Origin: Chara braunii
Lineage: Eukaryota; Streptophyta; Charophyceae; Charales; Characeae
Length of the DNA: 64,000 nt
Direction of reading: 5' to 3'
NCBI GenBank assembly: GCA_003427395.1
Contig: BFEA01000013.1
Coordinates: 5,470,267 to 5,534,266 of the forward strand
The notes beneath the pieces are model-generated. The model saw nothing but the letters and a program-made list of their open reading frames with translations, was not told the origin of the DNA and ran no database searches. Positions within the stretch are counted from its first letter, which is position 1, and the number at the start of each line of letters is the position of its first letter. The position numbers were made by a program, and so were the translations under genes. Below are positions 31,818 through 42,924 of the stretch, piece by piece.

Positions 31818-32306
31818 TGTTGGTGCGAATACCCTTACAAGGGTATCCGCCCTGGTTTTTGCAAGTGACAGAAAGTAGGTTTAATTAAGAGTCTTAATAC
31901 ACCGCGTGAGTCGCGGTTGTGTCTCGTATTTATGTTGACTGAAGGTTGTTTATAATAAAGAGTGTGTGGGCGCGCAGACTTTCTATTGATGATTGTGAAG
32001 CCGGTGTGTTTGTCGACTAAAATTTTGAATTAAACTAGGATTAAATGATATTTTAATTTTGATTGGTATGCTTGATCGTGACTTGTGCGTACGTATGGAG
32101 GACGACGTTTTAAGGCATAGTTTTGTATAGCTGCGCGGTGGACGATGAAGGGTGACGGTCGTGAGGTTGGTTGATAGGCCTATGTGTGGTTTTGAAACGT
32201 TTCAGAAGATCCGCGCGTCGCGTAGTACCCGCTTATATAGGTATCCGCTAGTACTAGGCTCACTCGTGGGCCTAACACTATTGGTTACGATGTCGGGCTT
32301 TCAACA
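31818..32306 (+). mobile_element. LTR-B copy
   Basis: Starts TGTTGGTGCGAATACCC and ends GGGCTTTCAACA, so the ends are TGTTG/CAACA inverted repeats as expected of an LTR. The reverse complement of 47012-47435 matches it through GTGCGAATACCCTTACAAG, GTGTGGGCGCGCAGACTT, TATTGATGATTGTGAA and the end segment with GGGCCTA. No 5-bp target duplication is visible, so it may be the 5' LTR of a lost element rather than a solo LTR. Confidence 0.75.
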
Positions 32307-32391
32307 TGCATATTCAGGGATCAAAGCCAGTGAGCAGCGACACGGGAGCATCAGAGCGGCGCAAAGGAACCGTGGGGTCGAGGGCCTGGCG

Positions 32392-32965
32392 AGGACAACG
32401 AATCTCGCCCGTTTCTTGACAAAAACGGGCGATTGAAGATCTGATCCTGGGGTTTTTGGACATGGCGAACTGAATGGTGGTGCTAGATTTTGGATTGGGA
32501 TATTAGTCTTAGCGCGGTAAGGAACGGAGGTGCGCGGAGGTAGGAGATGGAGATTTCAGCCGATCTTCGACAGAGTTAGGTGGTGAAAAAGTCGGTACTG
32601 AGGTTTTTGGACGCTGCGAGTTTGGATGGCGACATCCATTTTGAAACAGCAGTATCTAGCTCATTTCTGAGCGGATTTGAGGGAAAGGTGGTAGGTAGGG
32701 GTTCTCGGACCGGGCGAGTTCGGTGGTAGTAGTAGTTTTAGCAATGGATAAGTAGACCAAGAGTAAGATATAAAATGTGGTGCATGGAGATATGGAGGAG
32801 TGGACAAAAAGTGCGGGAAGGACAACGAATCTCGCCCGTTTTTTGACAAAAACGGGCGATTGAAGATTTGATCCCGGGGTTTTTGGACATGGCGAACTGA
32901 ATGGTGGTGTTAGATTATGGATTGGGATATTAGTCTTAGCGCGGTAAGGAACGAAGGTGCACGGG
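32392..32965. repeat. ~147-bp direct repeat, two copies
   Basis: AGGACAACGAATCTCGCCCG starts copies at 32392 and 32819, each ending near GCGCGGTAAGGAACG. A weaker related unit with GGTTTTTGGACGCTGCGA lies between. Each copy has an internal inverted repeat CGCCCGTTT...AAACGGGCG. It may be the leader of the LTR-B element. Confidence 0.85.
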
Positions 32966-33939
32966 GGCAGCTTCACGGAAGTAATGAATCTTTTCGTATT
33001 CTAGTGGAAGATTCATTCAATTTTTTGCTCAGTCTATCGATGGAAGTAGCTCCCCTCTACTTTTTTTTTGTGCGATTTGTAGGCAGTTTATATTTCCAAG
33101 TTCTTGTGGGAGACCCGTTCTGCCACTGTTAGTTGCCGCGCTGTATTATCCCAATCACAACTTTAGAGGCCGCCCGTAACTGGTCAAAATAACGGCCAGA
33201 TACGGAGACTGCCTGATGCGAAGGAAGGAGGAGAAGAAAGCGCAGCAAGACATGCCTTCTCAGTAACGTTCCTTCTCATGGTCTTCGTTACTTTGCTGTC
33301 CTGTCCGATGGGGTTCGAGTTGGCACGACCCCTGCGGATCGTGCTTATTTGTATCCCCGAATGGTTGAGCCCGTGATCTTCACACCAACGATGCTTCTCG
33401 GCTCATGCGTGTGAGTATCTGGCTGGGATATCAGCAAAATGCATCGAAGAGGAGTGAGCTCGACCTAGGGGCGGGTTGACACTGAGTACATTTGGCGGAG
33501 TGGTTTGTTTGGTTAATTTCGTTAACGAACGAGACTTCAGCGTGCTAAATAGCTACGTAGGGAGCTTCCTCGTGGGCAGCTTCGTAGAGGGACTGATTGG
33601 CCGACTAGCCTACGGAACAACAAGGACTAACAGATTGAGAGCTCTTACTTGCTTCTATGGGTGATGGTGCCCGTCGGTTGCAATATTAGTGGTTTTCACG
33701 TGGACCTCACTCTTCGGCATTTGCCCGCTCATCTTTTTAAAGGGCGTATTCTTAGTTTGCAGATCTGGTAAGTAGAAGACAAGCTACATGATTGGGTGCG
33801 CTGGCTGGGATCAAGCCTATACTCACCTTACCTGTTGTCGCGATTCTCTACAAGTTACTGCATTCTCTCTTCTTTGAGCTGAAGCTGAAGACGAGACTAG
33901 AGTTGCTGCAGCCTCGCTGCTACGGGGGCGACTACTGTG
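32966..33939. other. No recognised gene
   Basis: 33008-33053 is a diverged relative of the 79-bp repeat at 19258-19636 (AGATTCATTCAATTTTTTGC then TCTATCGATGGAAGTA). Otherwise unassigned; the 3' end of the minus-strand G2 copy and its LTR should begin near 33940 but no LTR-A sequence was found there. Confidence 0.45.
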
Positions 33940-36245
33940 TTAGTTAATGTGTGGCTGAGACTGTTGACTGCCCAGGTTGCTCGATGATTGAACACCGTTT
34001 CCCCGGAGCTCGACAACAACAAACTTTTGATTATGTTCTTTGCTCAAGTTCTGTGCTGAGATCGTTGGAACAACGCAGGAGACTATATGTCGTTCATATG
34101 CTTTGACAACGTGAGGTGCGATGCGCAATAGTTCCTTCTTTGAGATCCAGTAGATATCATCCAATCAAGTGAACTTGGTATTGTCTGTTATGTCCCTCGT
34201 CAGTATGTTGTACAATGCTGTCTTTTTGGTGACTGCCTTTAATTGCACGAGGGATCATAATCTCACGGTATTTGAAGGATTTAGCATCTCGATATGGAAA
34301 CAACTAGGGTGAAAGATTGGGTATGTGCGCAGATGAGGAGTCACGACAATTACATATGGAGGAGCAAACTTATCCTCATCAAAGGACCATAATAGAGACG
34401 GAGAAGCTTGCGTGATACCCCCTTCTCTTCCAAAAATTCAGACATTTTGACCCATACATAACTTCCCACTTCGATAGTCAACGGTTCGCGCTTCGTATTT
34501 GCGTGATGGATCATGGCGTGCTGTCGCTTGGTCATTGTTGCAATGGCAACTTTGAGCAAGCAATCGTAGTTAGCGTTGATGCCAGGCCTGCCAGGCGTTA
34601 GTCCAGTCCACTGTTCAGGGAGGAAGTAGGAGAGTGGATTACGGATCTTCCAACCGTAATGCCACATGTTTGGCATCATGCTGGTGGAAGAATGAACGGA
34701 GTTGTTGTGCAACCTCTTTACCAAATACAACTTTTCATCCCATGTTTCCTGCTCCAGAATGATTAAGGCGCGAAGAAGATGAAACACTGTTTGGTAAATC
34801 TCCTCAGCCAAACCATTGGCTTCGAGATGTCGACCAGAGGTCATCTTTTGTATGAGGCTAGGGCGTTGGGACGTGAAGTCCTTCTAATCAGTACTTGTGA
34901 AGCGCGGGTCCCGATCGGGGTCCCGTACTGCAGAATGTACTTCTAGTGGAACTCACGGATAACGAGGGCGATTGGAGCATGAAATGGCAATGGAATCAAA
35001 TTTAGGAACTTGGAAAATCGATCAACAATCACGATAACCTGTGAATATCTGTGTACTGATTTTTCCCATGTCCGTGAAGTCGATAGCGACAGATTCTCTA
35101 TGACCGTCGGGAATGGGAAGTGGTTTGAGCAGCCCCATGGGCTTTTGCCTTGGTTCGTTGACAAACTTTTCAGCAGATCCTTTCATGCCAGGCTAGTCAA
35201 ATGTTGCAGCAGGATTCCGTAGGTTTTTGCAATGTTGAAGTGTCCACTCTGATCGTTAGCCAAATCCAAGATGTGTGTGCGAAGAGGCTCATGGTTGGGT
35301 ACAAATAAATAGTCATTGTTTTCGTAGTGTTAGAAAACCTGACCTTCACATTCGTAGCTGCCCAAGGATTGGACTGAGATCCGGATCCTTGGCAATTTGC
35401 TTTACTATTTCCTCCTTCAGTTTTTTTTGGAGGTTGTAGGAGTTCACAAGGTGGCGAGAGAATGCATCAGCAACTCGATTGTAACAAACCTTTTTGTGCT
35501 TCAATTCAAACTCAATCTCATTCACCTAGTGGACCAATGTAGGGGATAAGGTCGTTCAGTCCTTGATCCACTTTAGAGTCTGGTGATCTGAGAAGACTTT
35601 GAAGTGACGTCCCCAAAGACAGTGCTTGTAGTGGTCCAATGTCATACTCGAAGCATAAAGCTCGCGCATGTATGTGGAAGTGGTTACCTTTTCGTTGGGC
35701 GTACGTTGCTGTAGTATTCGAGCGGACGCAAACCATCACCATCATCTTGTTGCAGCACTGCGCCCATTCCATGTTGGCTCGCATACGTGGTGACTACGGA
35801 TCTGAGTTTGGGATCCGCACAAAACCTCCTTAAAAGGCTTGAAAGGTAGTCTCACATGCTTCATCCCATGTGTAAGATACTTTCTTGCTTGTTAGTTTGG
35901 ACAATGGGTGAGGAATGATATAAAATCTAGGCATAAACTTTCGATGGTATGATGCAAGCCCAAGAAAAGAATGCAATTCACGTATATTCGTTGGCTGAGC
36001 CTAGTTGCGTATGACCTCAAACTTGGTTGCCTCGGGCTCAAGGCCTGCAACGGACAACCGGTGCTCAAGATCGATGATGTTATCCCTCCCAAACTTGGAT
36101 TTCTCCAAGTTGAGATGGAGCTGCGTTTTCTTGAGGATGTTGAACACCTTAAGATGTCTTAAGTGTTCCTCCATCGATTTGCCGAAAATCAGAATGTCAT
36201 CAAGGTAGACAACCAGAAACCAACCAATTTGTTGCCGAAGTATAC
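33940..36245 (-). pseudogene. G2-family pol remnant, minus strand
   Basis: Decayed copy of the same family as the plus-strand element that follows, in opposite orientation. From high to low coordinate: RT with [19 protein letters not shown] (YLDD kept) and LEKSKFGRDN; an RNase H shifted over frames around 35500-35800; integrase core 34943-35164; integrase end 34350-34844 (HLEANGLAEEIYQTVFHLLR, WKIRNPLSYFLPEQ); chromodomain tail 33940-34164 (DDIYWISKKELLRIAPHVVK). Gag, protease and the first part of RT are absent: the copy is cut at about 36245 and abuts the gag of the plus-strand copy. Confidence 0.88.
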
Positions 36246-36885
36246 TCCGGATCTGGAGATGACTGCGCAGTCTTGTCTGGATGTGATAAAAGGTACGGTC
36301 CCCTCTACTCTAAAAGATCGCCTAGGACTTGGGCTCAGAGGATACACAGATTGGCTTACCCTCATGCGGGACTTAGTCAAGCTGGAGGCACAAGACCTGC
36401 CGGGTGGATAAAGTGGCAAAACGGCCACTGGCCGCAAACGGTTTCCAGGCAGCAACCGTTTTGCAGCACATGATCTGCTTGAGGGTGACGAGGAGACCCT
36501 CGTGGATGAATCTTCTCTTGATGACGATCAAGAGCAAGACTGCGGGGCATCTTGCTCTTTGTCAACCCATGAGTCTGAGTGTATAAATGACGATGAATCT
36601 ATGAATGCCTTTAAAAAGACTGCCTTCAAAAGTAAGTGACCGTGGACCACGATGAAGAACAACACTAACACTATCCTTCTTCCCAAGGGAGCAAAGATTC
36701 CACCAAAACCGGAAGATCCTGCCACAAAACCATGGGTAGATCTCCGGATTAGTGAAAGTGAGTGGAAGANCAGGGTGAAGAGAGGAGTTTGCCNGCATTG
36801 CACCAAACCGGGACATTNAGTCCAACACNGTTTCAGATTGCAGCAGGGAAACCAGCAANGGGGGTAGAGGCATCATCAACACGCT
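36246..36885 (+). pseudogene. G2 gag, 3' part with CCHC knuckle
   Basis: Plus-strand gag truncated at its 5' side by the inverted junction. First block: PDLEMTAQSCLDVIKGTVPS and LRGYTDWLTLMRDLVKLEA, ending at a stop (36409-36411). Second block from 36652 includes AKIPPKPEDPATKPWVDLRI and the zinc knuckle C-x-H-C-TKPGH-x-VQH-C (36790-36832), a CX2CX4HX4C pattern if the ambiguous base in the last codon is T. Several ambiguous bases (36770-36860) prevent a certain reading. The knuckle frame stops soon after and the reading continues in the protease frame. Confidence 0.75.
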
Positions 36886-37958
36886 CTACTGATGGAGAGG
36901 CTGAACATGTAGGTACAGATTCTTTCTTGGATTCTGATCCCACTCAGCAAACCTCTCCTGAAACCCCATCTCATGCTGATTCCAAGGCTGAGAAGATCCA
37001 CATCCTATATAAGGAGCCTTGGGTAGAGTCGGAAGAAATTGACTTCCATTCTTTGTTGACGAGCTGGGCTCACATGAAGCAAGAACGCGCGCAAGGGAGA
37101 ACGAAGTTGATTTTCTTCAAACTCAACATTAATGGCCATTACATCCGTGCGTTGGCTAATTGTGGTGCAACCGCCAACTACTTTTCACCGCTCGACATTC
37201 GTAAGGCACGCTTGGGGATGAAGCAAGTGACTTTGCAGAATCCTTGTCGGACCCAAGTAGGCAACCAAGAGGTTGTCACATCTACGCATGCAGTCAAAGG
37301 TGTGCGCACTACCTTTGACGCTAACCACACAATCACGCATGAATTGAACTTCTATGTCCTTGATCAGTGCCCCTTCGACGCGGTTATTGGCTTGGGCTGG
37401 TTGCAGGCCCAATGTGAAAGTACCACGTGGAAGGACTCGCAATTCATGGTCAAAGATGCCATGGGAATTGAGCGTCCAGTCCTCTTGGATGAGCTGCGCG
37501 AGTCCCAAGTAACCTTTCTCAATGCAATGCAATTCTGCAAAAAGTGGCGCAGGTGCAAAACTGATGAGCAAATGTATATAGCCTTTGTTAGGCCTGCTCA
37601 TGTGCCTTCTATTTTTGTTGTACATAATGATTCTACTTTGCATGTTGTTTCCATCTCGGAGGCAACTACTTCTAACTCTACTAAGTCCATCTGTAGTCCA
37701 AATGACTCTACTCCTAATTCTGTTGTTTTGGCTGCACCTATGCAATCTGGTATGTTGGCTCCTGAGAGTGATGATCCCCCTCCGGAAATCCCATCAGAAA
37801 TCCGCAACCTTCTCAACCGGTTCCCTGAGGTCCTGGCCGAACTGTATGGAGTTCCCGTGCGACCGGTCCGACACAAAATCGAGTTGATTGAAGGTAGCAC
37901 CCCTTCAAAAGGTTGTGTCTATCGAATGGGCTCAGGCGAATTGGAGGAGTTGCGATGA
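36762..37958 (+). CDS. G2 protease frame, catalytic Asp replaced by Asn
   Basis: A 398-codon open frame. Residues about 120-230 hold a retropepsin-like domain: [26 protein letters not shown], and [13 protein letters not shown]. The catalytic triplet D-S/C-G is here N-C-G (codon AAT), so the active-site Asp is lost by what looks like one G-to-A change. The last part, [20 protein letters not shown] and MGSGELEEL, is the linker before RT. A TGA (37956-37958) plus a one-base shift separates it from the RT frame, which overlaps it from 37888. Intact neighbours suggest recent decay. Confidence 0.85.
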   Translation: MEXQGEERSLXALHQTGTXSPTXFQIAAGKPAXGVEASSTRSTDGEAEHVGTDSFLDSDPTQQTSPETPSHADSKAEKIHILYKEPWVESEEIDFHSLLTSWAHMKQERAQGRTKLIFFKLNINGHYIRALANCGATANYFSPLDIRKARLGMKQVTLQNPCRTQVGNQEVVTSTHAVKGVRTTFDANHTITHELNFYVLDQCPFDAVIGLGWLQAQCESTTWKDSQFMVKDAMGIERPVLLDELRESQVTFLNAMQFCKKWRRCKTDEQMYIAFVRPAHVPSIFVVHNDSTLHVVSISEATTSNSTKSICSPNDSTPNSVVLAAPMQSGMLAPESDDPPPEIPSEIRNLLNRFPEVLAELYGVPVRPVRHKIELIEGSTPSKGCVYRMGSGELEELR

Positions 37959-39831
37959 CAGATTGATGAGATTGATTGGGAAGGGATGGATCAAACCCTG
38001 TGAGTCTGAATTTGGTGCACCAGTGTTGTTTGTCCCTAAGAAAGGAGGCAAACTGCGGATGTGTATTGACTATCGCGGATTAAATAGAATCACAAGAAAT
38101 AATGCATATCCTTTGCCACGTATCGATGACCTGCTCGATGCTGCAGGTGGATGCAAGGTCTTCAGCAAGATCGATCTCAGGTCTGGCTACCACCAGATTG
38201 AAGTCGAACCTGCAGACCAGCACAAGACCGCATTCAAAACTCGCGATGGGCTGTACGAGTTTACAGTCATGCCCTTCGGTNTCACGAATGCGCCAACCAC
38301 CTTTCAAAGTCTCATGGATAAAGTATTTCGCACTCAGATCAATCGATTTGTTGTTGTATATCTGGATGACATACTAATCTTTTGCAAATCTATGGAGGAG
38401 CACATGAGGCACCTTGAGGAAGTGATGCAGATCCTCAAGGACGCGCAGCTCCATCTCAACTTGGAGAAATCTGAGTTTGGGAGGGACAGCGTCATCTACC
38501 TTGGACATCGGTTGTCTGTTGCAGGCCTAGAGCCCGAGGCAACCAAAGTTGAAGTCATTCGAAAGTGGCCTCAACATGCGAATGTCCGCGAGTTGCATTC
38601 TTTTCTTGGTCTTGCGTCGTACTACCATAAGTTCGTGCCTAAATTCTCTATCATCGCCCGTTCGTTGTCTAAGCTAACAAGCAAGAATGTGTCCTACACA
38701 TGGAATGAAGAATGCACGACAGCCTTTGAAGCACTTAAAGAGGCCTTGGTGAGTCATTCGGTACTCCGCATTGCAGATCCCAAGCTTGCATTCGTAGTGA
38801 CTACGGATGCAAGTTTGTATGGGATTGGTGCGGTGCTGCAACAAGATGACGGTGATGGCTTACGTTCGCTTGAATTCTACAGCAAACGCATGCCCAGTCA
38901 CAAGGTAGCCGCTTCCACCTACATGAGAGAGCTCTATNCCTTGAGAGAGGNACTAGACCANTGGAANCACTACCTCTTGGGTCNCCATTTCAAAGTGTTC
39001 TCANACCATGAGACCNTGAAATGGATTNAGACACAGGTTAACCCATCAACCACATTGACCCGATGGCTGCATGAGATTGATGTGTATGATTTTGAACTCA
39101 AACACAAGAAAGGCTGCTATAATCGTGTTGCGGATGCTTTGTCTCGCCACCCCGAGTATATGACNTGCCTTGTGGGTTCCTACGACNTGCGTAANGATCT
39201 GAAGGAGGAACTCATCGAGCATACTGCCAAGGACCCGGAACTCAGTCCCATCCTTGAGCAGATTCGGGCTGACCCTAGCAGTCAGCCTGATTTCCATGAA
39301 TGTAAGGGCCTTCTCTTCCGACGCTACAGTAAGCATGACCGGTTGTGTGTACCCAACCGTGAGCCAATCATCACTCATTTCTTGGATTTGGCTCATGGAC
39401 GGAGTGGACATTTCAGTGTTGAGAAGACATACGGGAATCTGTTGGAAAAGTTTGTGTGGCCTGGTATGAAAAGAATGGCGCAAAGGTTTGTGGCTGAGTG
39501 TGAAGTTTGTCAACGCATTAAACCGTCTCGGCAGAAGCCTTATGGGCTGCTGCACCCTCTTCCTATTCCTGACGGTCCGGGGGAGTCTGTTACTATTGAC
39601 TTCACGGACATGGGGAAGAAGAGCAGAAACGGTTATTCCCAAGTTATGGTGATTGTCGATCGTTTTTCGAAGTTTTCGAATTTGATCCCACTACCACCTC
39701 ATGCCCCAACCGACCTTGTGATCAAAGAGTTTCACAAAAGATACATTCTGCAGTGTGGGCCCCCGAAAATTCTTGTGAGTGACCGGGACACTAGGTTCAG
39801 AAGCGCAGAATGGAAGGACTTCACCTCCTAG
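37888..39831 (+). CDS. G2 RT-RNase H-integrase (first part)
   Basis: A 647-codon open frame. [56 protein letters not shown], then [13 protein letters not shown] and [12 protein letters not shown] with the YLDD catalytic box. Thumb: [15 protein letters not shown]. RNase [21 protein letters not shown], and [14 protein letters not shown]. Integrase: [18 protein letters not shown] with C-EVCQRIKP (HHCC zinc domain), core IDFTD and VSDRDTRF with the first two acidic residues. Stops at TAG (39829-39831) in the core. The following frame (39841) is in the same phase, so this single stop is all that divides pol here. About a dozen ambiguous bases lie at 38281-39195. Confidence 0.92.
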   Translation: MKVAPLQKVVSIEWAQANWRSCDDRLMRLIGKGWIKPCESEFGAPVLFVPKKGGKLRMCIDYRGLNRITRNNAYPLPRIDDLLDAAGGCKVFSKIDLRSGYHQIEVEPADQHKTAFKTRDGLYEFTVMPFGXTNAPTTFQSLMDKVFRTQINRFVVVYLDDILIFCKSMEEHMRHLEEVMQILKDAQLHLNLEKSEFGRDSVIYLGHRLSVAGLEPEATKVEVIRKWPQHANVRELHSFLGLASYYHKFVPKFSIIARSLSKLTSKNVSYTWNEECTTAFEALKEALVSHSVLRIADPKLAFVVTTDASLYGIGAVLQQDDGDGLRSLEFYSKRMPSHKVAASTYMRELYXLREXLDXWXHYLLGXHFKVFSXHETXKWIXTQVNPSTTLTRWLHEIDVYDFELKHKKGCYNRVADALSRHPEYMXCLVGSYDXRXDLKEELIEHTAKDPELSPILEQIRADPSSQPDFHECKGLLFRRYSKHDRLCVPNREPIITHFLDLAHGRSGHFSVEKTYGNLLEKFVWPGMKRMAQRFVAECEVCQRIKPSRQKPYGLLHPLPIPDGPGESVTIDFTDMGKKSRNGYSQVMVIVDRFSKFSNLIPLPPHAPTDLVIKEFHKRYILQCGPPKILVSDRDTRFRSAEWKDFTS

Positions 39832-39840
39832 GTTTATGAC

Positions 39841-40752
39841 ATGAAACTCAAGATGACATCAAGTCGACATCCCGAAGCCAATGGATTGGCCGAGGAGATC
39901 AACCAGACTGTGATCCAACTTCTCCGAGCCTTAATTGTGCCTGATCATAACTTTTGGGATGAGGAATTGTCGATCGTGCAAGGGTTGTACAACAACTCCA
40001 TCCACTCCTCCACCGGGATGACGCCGAACCGGCTGCATCTTGGATGGAAAATTCGCAATCCTCTATCCTACCTGTTCCCTGAACAGCCTCTTGGTCTGAC
40101 ACCTGGCCAGCCAGGCTACAACGCTAAGTATGATCAGTTGCTCAAGGTTGTTGTCGCAGCTATAGAACAGCGACGCAGTGCCATGATTAAACATGCTAAC
40201 AAGAAGCGCCAGCCTGCACCATTCACAGTGGGAAGTTATGTCTGGGTCAAAATGTGTGAGTTTTCTGAAGAAGGTGTATCACGAAAGCTTCTTCCTCGGT
40301 ATTACGGTCCATGGAAGGTGTTGAACCAGGTAGGGAGTGATTCCTTTGGCCCTTCATATACGATCGATGTGCTTGCTCATCTACGCACATATTCAGTCTT
40401 TCACGCATCAAAGTTGTTTCCGTATGAATCACCCGAAACTTTCAAGTATCGAGAATCGATGATCCCCTGCGCAATCAATGGCGGTCATGAGGTTGATAGG
40501 ATTGTGGAACACAGTGGGAAGGGAAGAAACAGACAATATAAAGTCCATTTTCTGTACCACCCGTTGGATGATTTCTACTGGATCGCTAAGAGAGACCGAC
40601 TGCAGAGTGCACCTCGCGTTGTTAACGCCTATGAACGATTGATCAGTTCTGAACAACAACCAAAATTCACTGCTACCCTGACTCCTACGGAACACAACCG
40701 ATCTCTCTTTGATATCTACGCCTATGATGCATTATGCAAGGACTTTGATTGA
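39841..40752 (+). CDS. G2 integrase C-terminus with chromodomain
   Basis: Same phase as the preceding frame, after one TAG. HPEANGLAEEINQTVIQLLR carries the third catalytic residue (Glu) of the DDE core. WKIRNPLSYLFPEQ and VGSYVWVKM follow, then LRTYSVFHASKLFPYE, the usual GPY/F-like end. The tail, VDRIVEHSGKGRNRQYKVHF and DDFYWIAKRDRLQSAPRVVN, is a chromodomain-like module that in chromoviruses directs insertion to marked chromatin. The stop lies 43 bases before LTR-A. With the frame above it makes the most complete pol in the window. Confidence 0.9.
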   Translation: MKLKMTSSRHPEANGLAEEINQTVIQLLRALIVPDHNFWDEELSIVQGLYNNSIHSSTGMTPNRLHLGWKIRNPLSYLFPEQPLGLTPGQPGYNAKYDQLLKVVVAAIEQRRSAMIKHANKKRQPAPFTVGSYVWVKMCEFSEEGVSRKLLPRYYGPWKVLNQVGSDSFGPSYTIDVLAHLRTYSVFHASKLFPYESPETFKYRESMIPCAINGGHEVDRIVEHSGKGRNRQYKVHFLYHPLDDFYWIAKRDRLQSAPRVVNAYERLISSEQQPKFTATLTPTEHNRSLFDIYAYDALCKDFD

Positions 40753-40780
40753 GTTACTCGCTCGAAGGGACCTCGCTCTT

Positions 40781-40790
40781 GAGGGGGGGG
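40781..40790 (+). other. G2 polypurine tract
   Basis: GAGGGGGGGG three bases before the LTR start TGTAATGACCCG, in the right place for plus-strand priming. Confidence 0.8.
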
Positions 40791-40793
40791 TAG

Positions 40794-41460
40794 TGTAATG
40801 ACCCGTCAAACCACAGACTGAGAACACCGCTGATTTCTGAAGTTTTGCCGATGGAATGGATGCCTTGCTGAGATTCCCGCATTCTGCTGTGTTTCTAAGT
40901 CTGTCTGTGTGTGCGTGCTTGTGACCTGCATGCCTGCCTGAGTGCTTGTTGGTATGAGTGTGTGTGAGACCCGCAAGGGTACCTGCTTGTTTGGTAGGCC
41001 CGTAGGGCTGGTACTTTCCTGTGGCCGTGGCATTGAGGGTTGTAGCAGGGAAAACACTCAAGTGGCGAAGCTAGCGGCCCTGAGGCCGTTGGGTTAGCAG
41101 AAAAACACTCAAGTAGGCCGGTAGGCCGATACTGCACCCCACTGCAGTTGGCGTGAGGGGGTGCTGGAGGCCGAGCAGAAAAAGACAAAGTTGACATTTT
41201 TAGAGTCCAGTAGCGGTAGGGTCGGTCTAGGCCGGTACCTGTCCAACCAGTCTGAGTCTAGAGCCTGTATGGGTAATATCAGGGTCTGCAATGATGTTTC
41301 CCTCCGAAACGGAGGAGGTACCGGTTGCTTGGAGAGGCCGAGCGGCCTGGAAGTCACCGCCCAGGAGTCAAGTAGGCCGCTATATCAAGAGGCAGGGCAA
41401 AGAGCCCGGCCTCATTCTTCAGAGTGCGAGTTGGGCGTCACGCTGCTGGAGCGCTAGGTG
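40794..41460 (+). mobile_element. G2 3' LTR (LTR-A)
   Basis: Begins TGTAATGACCCGTCAAACC after the polypurine tract. Reverse-complement copies are at 1-670 and 47436-48062. A TATA-like GCTATATCAAG lies at 41371-41381, followed at once by GGGC-AAAGA-GCCC. The homologous copies have GGAGGAGC/GCTCCTCC or AGGAGC/GCTCCT at that point. A small hairpin TCCG-AAA-CGGA is at about 41303-41313. Homology ends near 41460; the true LTR end may lie further on. No 5' LTR exists for this copy because of the inverted junction at 36245. Confidence 0.8.
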
Positions 41461-42178
41461 GAGGAGCGTTGGGCTCTACAGCGCTGCTGGGAGGAAGAAG
41501 CCGGGAGCTTCCACCTTGGCTATGGTGGAGCTCAGCCGGTAGGAGGAGGAGGGAGAAGGGGACCAAGGAGGAGAGTGGTAGGGTACTTACCTGGCTATGG
41601 TAGACACCATCTTCATCTCCTTGCTAGGAAGGCCTCAGTGGGGGTAGTGCCGCATCAAGGAAGCTCGGACAGAGTCAGGCATGGCGGTTGAGTGGGCAGC
41701 GGTATAGCTGTTGGGTGATGACCTTGAAGAAAGGCAGCGGTGTAGCTGCTTGGGGTTGTCCTTTGCACCGGAGGTTGAAACCTCAGTAGTCCGCCATAGC
41801 CTCGGCCTGTATGTGGAGGAAGAAGAAGGGCTGCCATGGCTATGGTGGACCTCATCTTGTGCCTGCAGTAGAAGTGGGATTCAGACATTGATTCTGGTTC
41901 AACTGTTCAACATTATTATTGTTTATTTATTGTTTGAATAAGAGAGGAGGAGATAAAGAGGAGGAGGTTGTGGAGCGAAGAAGAAGAGCTTTGTCTTTGG
42001 TCTATGCTGGAGTACATCATACTTCTTCTTCTTCTTCTTTCCCTCTCTCTCCTCTCAAGTTCTTTCATTTCTTTTGCAATTGGACGACATTGGGCTCAAG
42101 TTCATTCATTTCTTTTCGCAATTGGACAACATTGTACTTTCTGATGATTGTGGACTTCAAAATTGGCCAGGATCGTAA
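41461..42178. other. Possible rest of LTR-A, no gene
   Basis: Contains GGCTATGG-rich segments at 41517, 41593 and 41840, a minus-strand splice-donor-like CAGGTAAGTA (about 41588-41597), and CTTCTTCTTC low-complexity. A diverged direct repeat is seen at 42060-42085 and 42105-42130 (TTCATTTCTTTTGCAATTGG type). Confidence 0.45.
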
Positions 42179-42640
42179 CAAAAGTCAAATTTTGTCTAAC
42201 TCCCCGATTTAGTAAAAATTTGGGCAACACTCCCTGTAGAAAAGAAAACTTTTCAGATTTTTACTAAGTCAGACATGAACCCAGAAGCAAAACCTGAGTT
42301 CAACTAAGACAAAATTTAACTAACTCCTTAGTTTTGTAAAAGTTTCGGCAACACTCCCTTTAGAAAAGTGGTATTCCAAGATTTATACAAAGCTAAGTTC
42401 AAAAATCCAGAAATAGCTTTGACTTCCCAAAATCCAATTTTGCCCAACTCCCTGAACTAGTAAAAATTTGGGCTGCACTCCTTTTAGAAAATGAGACTTT
42501 CCAGATTTTTACTAAGCCATATATGAAAGTTAGACAAAGCTGAACTTTGAAAGGACAAAATCTAACTAACTCCTTGATTTTGTAGAAATTTCGGCAGCGC
42601 TTCCCATAGAGAAAGTGGCTTGCCAAAATTTATACAAGAC
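42179..42640. repeat. ~122-bp satellite, alternating A and B subunits
   Basis: Four subunits start near 42188, 42310, 42429 and 42557, alternating as a 245-bp dimer. Type A has AGTAAAAATTTGGGC and ends ATTTTTACTAAG. Type B has TTTTGTAAAAGTTTCGGC and ends TTTATACAA. All share GGC-CACTCC/GCTTCC-TAGAAA in the middle. In type A the arms AGTAAAAAT/ATTTTTACT pair, in type B TTTGT/ACAAA or TTGTA/TACAA, so each subunit can fold although the arms differ. Confidence 0.85.
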
Positions 42641-42924
42641 CAAGTATAATGAATGATCCTAGAAAATGCAAAAATTGACCTAAGTAAAATAAACTTAGCT
42701 CAGAAAATGCAGAAATTAACTCTTATGGCTCTAGCACGTGGCGAGCAACTAAAGCAACTGCCTATCCGAACTGAAACTAAGACTTAGTGGTAATCTCACT
42801 CAGCCACATGCAAGGCCAAACCACAAGGGTAAGTACTCTCACCATCCCCAAGTCAATCTTATCAAACAATAGTTCATAATCTTTCAATGATTTATCCCTT
42901 ATACCCAGCTTACATAAGGCGTAG

